Under the pieces are notes generated by a model. That model saw only the letters and a list, made by a program, of their open reading frames with translations. It was not told where the DNA came from and did no database searches. Position numbers and translations under genes: made by a program. Shown here in pieces: positions 59,375-64,000 of a stretch of DNA of 64,000 bases. This stretch comes from Quercus robur (taxonomy: Eukaryota; Streptophyta; Magnoliopsida; Fagales; Fagaceae): the NCBI RefSeq assembly GCF_932294415.1, contig NC_065536.1, forward strand, positions 44,923,854-44,987,853. The letters are read 5' to 3'. Each line of letters opens with the position of its first letter. Within the stretch, counting starts at the first letter, position 1.

Positions 59375-62158
59375 ATTGACAATGAGACTCTCGTGAATGT
59401 TGATCTTTTCATTGTTTCTGTCATGTGGGTTAGTTCTGGGGTTAATTTGCTGGCACTTGTGCCTGAAATCCTTTAAAACTTGATTTGTACAAGCTCTTTT
59501 GTCTTGTTCTGCGTTTTCCTATTCAATGTGTATGCTGAATATTTATGAAATTTGATTATGGTATTAGACAGTTCTCTCTCAACTTGTGCAACTGCACCTT
59601 TGTTTTCCAAACTGGTTAATTTTCCCCCTAAGCTCACATAGTGATGGATTATGCCACTATGATTCATATTAGCACTTTCATTACTAGAAGTCTAAAAAAG
59701 AGATTGATAATTTTCTCCCTGTGCTGAATATTTATGAAATTTGGTTATGGTATCAGACAGTTCACTTTCATTACTGAAAAGTCTAAAAAGTGATTGATGC
59801 GCCAAGACACACGAGGAAAGTGATAAAACATGTTAGGTTGCATAGGGGATACAGTACTATAACCAATAACTCGCAAGGCCTACTTTGGTGTCTCAAATAA
59901 AGTGGTCATATTGAGAAGGTGGAGAAATTATAGAGCCGTCTGTGGACTACGTCAATTGTCTACCATTCTATTAAAAAACTTTCATTTGTTTAAAATTGCT
60001 GAGTCAGTAATTAATTTCTGTTTAAAAAAATTTTCTAACTAACAATTTTAAATAAGTGGAAGTTTTTTAGTGAAATTGTGGACCATATTACTTGTCTACC
60101 ACGTGTATCTTATAATTGTATCTTATAATTTCTCGAGAAGGTGGCAAGATGGCGTTTTCAATTCATTGAATCTGCATGGCTGAAACAGAAAAGCTCTTGT
60201 AGTGTCATTTCACTATCACTTTCAGCACTATCTATTTCAAATAATTATGACAAAAATCATGCAATGTGAAAGTTATAGGTTGAACCATATCAAACGTTAT
60301 ATGGGGATAAAAATTGACATGCACATCAAAGAAACTGTATGGCCAATATTAGAAAGCTGTAGTTGATGAGGCCGGGGGAAAAATATTAGAAGTGAAATGA
60401 GAGCGAGCCTAACAAATTGCGTTCCATTAAGCACAAAATTGTGTAACACAGTTTCCCCAAGAGAGGGTTAATGAGGTATATTTGTTGATGCAAGTTTAAG
60501 ATATATTTTAACGTAATAGATTGACAAGTTACTTATAAATTTAATATGAACTCATTTTTTTTTTCAGTGCTCATAATTAGTTAGTAGCTACATCAAAGTT
60601 ATGGTACAAAAATTGTATCACGTTTTTTTTCAAATCATATAGATCACATTTTTAAAAAAAAATAAGCCGATAGTTATGAGGTAAGAGATTTAAACCCTAC
60701 ATGTATTTCTTAAAAAAACACACACACAAAAAAAGAAAAAAAAAAATTGTCAACTAACTGCACCACAAAACTTTGACAAATTGTACACGTCTCTTTAAAC
60801 TAGTTATCCATTATGATTGATAGGATAATTTAAACGCACGAGTCACTTATGTTAATACGACTACTAGTACTAGTTCTTAATTTTCGAGGAGCAACAATGA
60901 CCCACCCTCGAAGTCATTTCACTTTCATTACATGACTCATGGCCCAATGACATGACCTTACCCTGAGGAAAGCAACCCACAAAGTCCCATTCTCAATTCT
61001 ATTTTGCATGCCGTGATGTAAGGGAATGGCCGGGGGGCGTATAGGGTAATAAAACCGACGCACAACCTCCTGGATTTTGAGTCAAAAGACAGCTACAAAG
61101 CTCGTCTTTTTCTCCTAAACTTTCCTAACATGAGTCCAACACACGTGTGGCTCTGGTCAGGATAGCCCTCTCACTAACTGACAAAATGCCAACCAAAATC
61201 TCATAAAATTAGGGGGATCAGATCAGATTCCAAACACCTTGGGACACTGAATGATGCATCCAACTTTTCATTCCTACTGTACATGTGCGAGCAGCAAGCA
61301 TATGTTTCACAAAACAGCCTAATCACCATTTAACATGCCAGCAATAGGCAAGCGTTTTACACGTAAATGATTTTATGAGTCGTAACAAAATAGATTTTGG
61401 GAGATTCCTTCTCTTGATGGTGAGAGTGCCCAACCCTTCTTCTCTTGATGGACGGGTAAAGCTGGTGGTGGTTAAGCTCACATGTTCCTCATAATTGCTT
61501 GAGAGAAAGCCAAAGGACTTGGCTTGTACAAACACTTCTTCTCCTTGCTTGTACAGTTCTTTATGTCTCCTTGGGTTGCTCTCATTGTCCCCATGGTGCA
61601 TGGCTCGTGGATTTCAGCCTAATTTTCCTTTAGTCGTGGCCTCATGTTAGCCTTTGCTAGCATTGCTACAAAAAGGGCTCGTTTTCAATTTTGAAAAACT
61701 TTAATTACATGATATGTTTGTGTCACAACGAATTATTGCCCTTGTGTCACCCCATATATACTACTGATTCTGTTTGTGACAACAACCAGAGTCGGCAAAT
61801 CAAGGTCCTTGCCACCCCAAAGGAGGCGATGCACGACCATATGATTGATTCAATCCCATGGATGTCCATCCTTGGCATGCTCGCCTCATGCATGCGTGGC
61901 ACACCTTGAGAACACTGATTCAGTTCTACAGAGATCTCCGATTTTATCTAAAATCCCATTTGTTTCGGAGTAATTAAAACATTATCTGGAAAATATTTTA
62001 CATTTTCGTTGTTTGGGATGGTGAAAAATTTATGATCAAACCAAAATTATTTTCTCTATTGACCCAGAAAAATTACTTCTTGAGTGCTAAGAATTTCCAA
62101 CCTCAAGAGAAAAGAACCACCCCATGTCTTTTTTCCGATACCAAAATGCTTTTCAATA

Positions 62159-62160
<2 letters not shown>
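59375..62160. other. Intergenic, mostly unique DNA
   Basis: Right after GH3.17 comes its probable 3' UTR; a 'tatgctgaatatttatgaaat' phrase recurs at 59531 and 59723. No supportable gene is seen except the weak candidate at 61323-61601. Confidence 0.4.
61323..61601 (-). CDS. Hypothetical 92-residue protein (weak)
   Basis: An open frame beginning MHHGDNESNPRRHKELYKQG. It is hydrophilic in the first half and basic near the end, with no recognised domain or signal peptide. Codon composition is less AT-rich than the surroundings, the only reason to list it. It may be non-coding. Confidence 0.22.
   Translation of the reverse strand: MHHGDNESNPRRHKELYKQGEEVFVQAKSFGFLSSNYEEHVSLTTTSFTRPSREEGLGTLTIKRRNLPKSILLRLIKSFTCKTLAYCWHVKW

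Positions 62161-62164
<4 letters not shown>

Positions 62165-62205
<41 letters not shown>
62165..62205 (+). repeat. 41-bp poly-A tract
   Basis: A uniform A run followed by a few ACT triplets. No SINE or LINE body was recognised directly to its left. Confidence 0.95.
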
Positions 62206-62206
<1 letters not shown>

Positions 62207-62423
62207 AACTACTACTACTACTAAGTCTATTAAGAATATAAAGTGAGAAAGAGAGACAGATTGTATAGTCTATATATGGATGTATATTCTATGCATAACA
62301 TTATATAATAGAAAGTCTTATATAAACACAAGATGTATGACGTACAAGTCTAATATGAGTGTACAATAAGTACAGTATACTGGGTCAAGCTCAATGGGCT
62401 AGACTAATGTATATACTAACATT

Positions 62424-64000
62424 TGCAGACACTACATTTTGTACCATTCACAGCTTGGACCCATTCTCCAATGATGCTTGGACTCTAAGGCCTAAGGCCA
62501 CTTTAAAGCCCAATAAGATATAGTGTTAAAATGGAAAATATAACATTTTAAATTAGCAAAAATCTATTTTTGAAAAATTAAATGACTAAAGTGGCCCTCG
62601 GCCTGTATACATGAGTCGCAGCCTGCGTGCGCAAGCTAAAGCATGCGTACGCAAACACATTCTTGCGTACACAGCTAGGGTTTCAGAAGCATAAGAAAGA
62701 CAAGTTTTCTACAATAATGGCTGAGATTTGAAACGAATCTCACATCGTTTGGGAGTCGTTCCAAACCCTATTTTTTCAACTATAAAAAGTCTTACATGAT
62801 ACATTTTCCAAGACACAGAAATCACACGGGAAAAACCTAAGATTCACTAGAAAATAGTGAATCAAAATGGAGTTTTTCATAAATGGGGTTTAAGATTGAA
62901 ACCTTTTCTGGCGCCAATCCTTTGAGTTTAAGATTACTAATCACTATTTTATTGAATTGTGATAGATTTGACTAAGAGAAACAGTAAAAAATTAAGCCTA
63001 GAAGCTTTTACTTTAAGGTATCCTTTTAAACTTTCCTTCTTTTTTTTTCTTCCTTTAATCTTTATTTTAATTTTTGTTTTGTTTTGTTTATGTTTACACA
63101 TGTTTGTTTAGGTTAGTTTTAGGTTTTCTTTATGTCTTTAAGCATGTTAGGTTGTTAGATTTTACATTTATGTTTTGTTTGGCTTTTGCTCTATTTTTGT
63201 GTAAATTAGGTTTTCTAGGTAAGGATCTGCGTACGCATGATCTAGCCTGTACATGCAGCCTAAACTCATGTGTACGTAGACCTGTTCTAGTGTGCATGAT
63301 GCCGTTACCTAGAAATCCTAATTTTTGTTTGTTTTGTTTCTACACTCACATGTGTATTCTGTGTAGTCTCCTTTCCATATGTTTCAAGCCCCATAATTGT
63401 TTCTTTACCTTTTAACATGTTTGTTTGTTATCACATGTGTAGATTAGGGTTTCTTAATGTTAATATCATTCATTCACATGTTTATGCATTGATGTCATAG
63501 GCGTTGTGCTGCTAAAAGGTAAGTAAAGGATAAGCCATGCATTAGCGATGTTCATGCATTGTATTAGGGCTTCACTTTGATGATATGATAGAACATGCTT
63601 AGATGTAAGATTAGGGTTTTGTAATATGTTTGCTTGCTGCCTTGTTGTAGATACATGATAGATTTTCACATGTTAGATGAATGCCAGGGTTTTCTTTTGC
63701 ACCTTGGCTTCCTTTTGTTTTAGATTGATAAGTATTTGTGTTTTGGGATGAAGGATACCATGATTATATGCATAGATTTATGCTAGTGTGTGTGTGGGTA
63801 TAGATGCAAGTGTTGAAAGTGCTTTTAATGAGGTTAAGGTATAAGACACAATAATGGGAGACCAATCTTAGGATTAAGCGATCTTGGGTGCCTAACACCT
63901 TCCCAAGAATGTACCTAAACTCTGAACCCAAACTCTGATAGTAAGATCAAAGGTCCTTCCTCGAAAAGACGCTATATTCATAGTTCCAAGACCATATAAC
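62424..64000 (+). repeat. Gypsy/Tat-like LTR, cut by the window edge
   Basis: Starts TGCAGACACTACATTTTG and aligns, inverted, with the LTR at 12188-13905: 'aatgatgcttggactctaag', the GTACGC-rich block near 62640, 'ccctaatttttgtttgtttt'-like text and 'aaggtgttaggcaccca' (here on the minus strand near 63885). The window ends about 40 bp before the expected inner end. The open frame at 63074-63415 is repeat sequence, not a gene. Confidence 0.65.

Noticed and set aside
61691..61909. 72-codon frame with a possible acceptor before SRQIKVLATPKEAMHDHM
   Set aside because: No upstream exon or homologue recognised; too weak to call.

Overview
The window is nuclear DNA of a dicotyledonous, probably woody, plant. 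It has spliced genes with GT-AG introns, AT-rich intergenic DNA, and many plant-type transposable elements: copia and gypsy LTR elements, LINE, tRNA-derived SINEs, and hAT, Mutator-like and Tourist-like elements. It also holds an endogenous pararetrovirus. Repeat style would fit Fagaceae, but that is an impression and was not tested. There are no bacterial features.

Host genes are few. (1) A four-exon 40S ribosomal protein S27 gene on the minus strand (4870-5508); its first coding exon is only the ATG. (2) An intronless pentatricopeptide-repeat (PPR) gene on the minus strand (26335-27708), followed by a decayed DYW domain (26048-26334). (3) A four-exon auxin-conjugating GH3 enzyme of the GH3.17 type on the plus strand (56593-59374). 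These genes do not form a pathway together.

Layout. 1-6 kb: intergenic DNA, a broken LINE tail, then RPS27. 6-14 kb: gypsy/Tat-like and other LTR debris, a frameshifted retroelement protein, a 130-bp CT tract and an LTR with its polypurine tract. 16.1-22.9 kb: a rearranged endogenous pararetrovirus. One part (downstream ORF, promoter/leader, primer-binding site) lies on the plus strand. It is joined head-to-head to protease, coat-protein and movement-protein coding sequence on the minus strand. 23-25 kb: AT-rich tandem repeats. 26-27.7 kb: the PPR gene. 27.56-33.42 and 34.72-40.38 kb: two copies of a large segmental duplication separated by an LTR fragment. The second copy keeps only the first ~49 codons of the PPR gene. 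Differences between the copies reveal several younger insertions with target-site duplications. 40.74-46.43 kb: a complete young copia element (563-bp LTRs, 5-bp target duplication, one long ORF) whose reverse transcriptase has YVND in place of YVDD. 46.8-52.3 kb: two Mutator-like MITEs, two SINEs and a hAT-type element nested in one SINE. 52-59 kb: mostly unique DNA, then GH3.17. 62.4-64 kb: a gypsy/Tat-like LTR running off the window edge, inverted relative to its relative at 12.2-13.9 kb.

No new coding system stands out. The most informative loci are the catalytically altered copia RT, the eroding DYW domain, the head-to-head viral junction whose minus-strand side carries only nonsense codons, and the duplication that dates the insertions.
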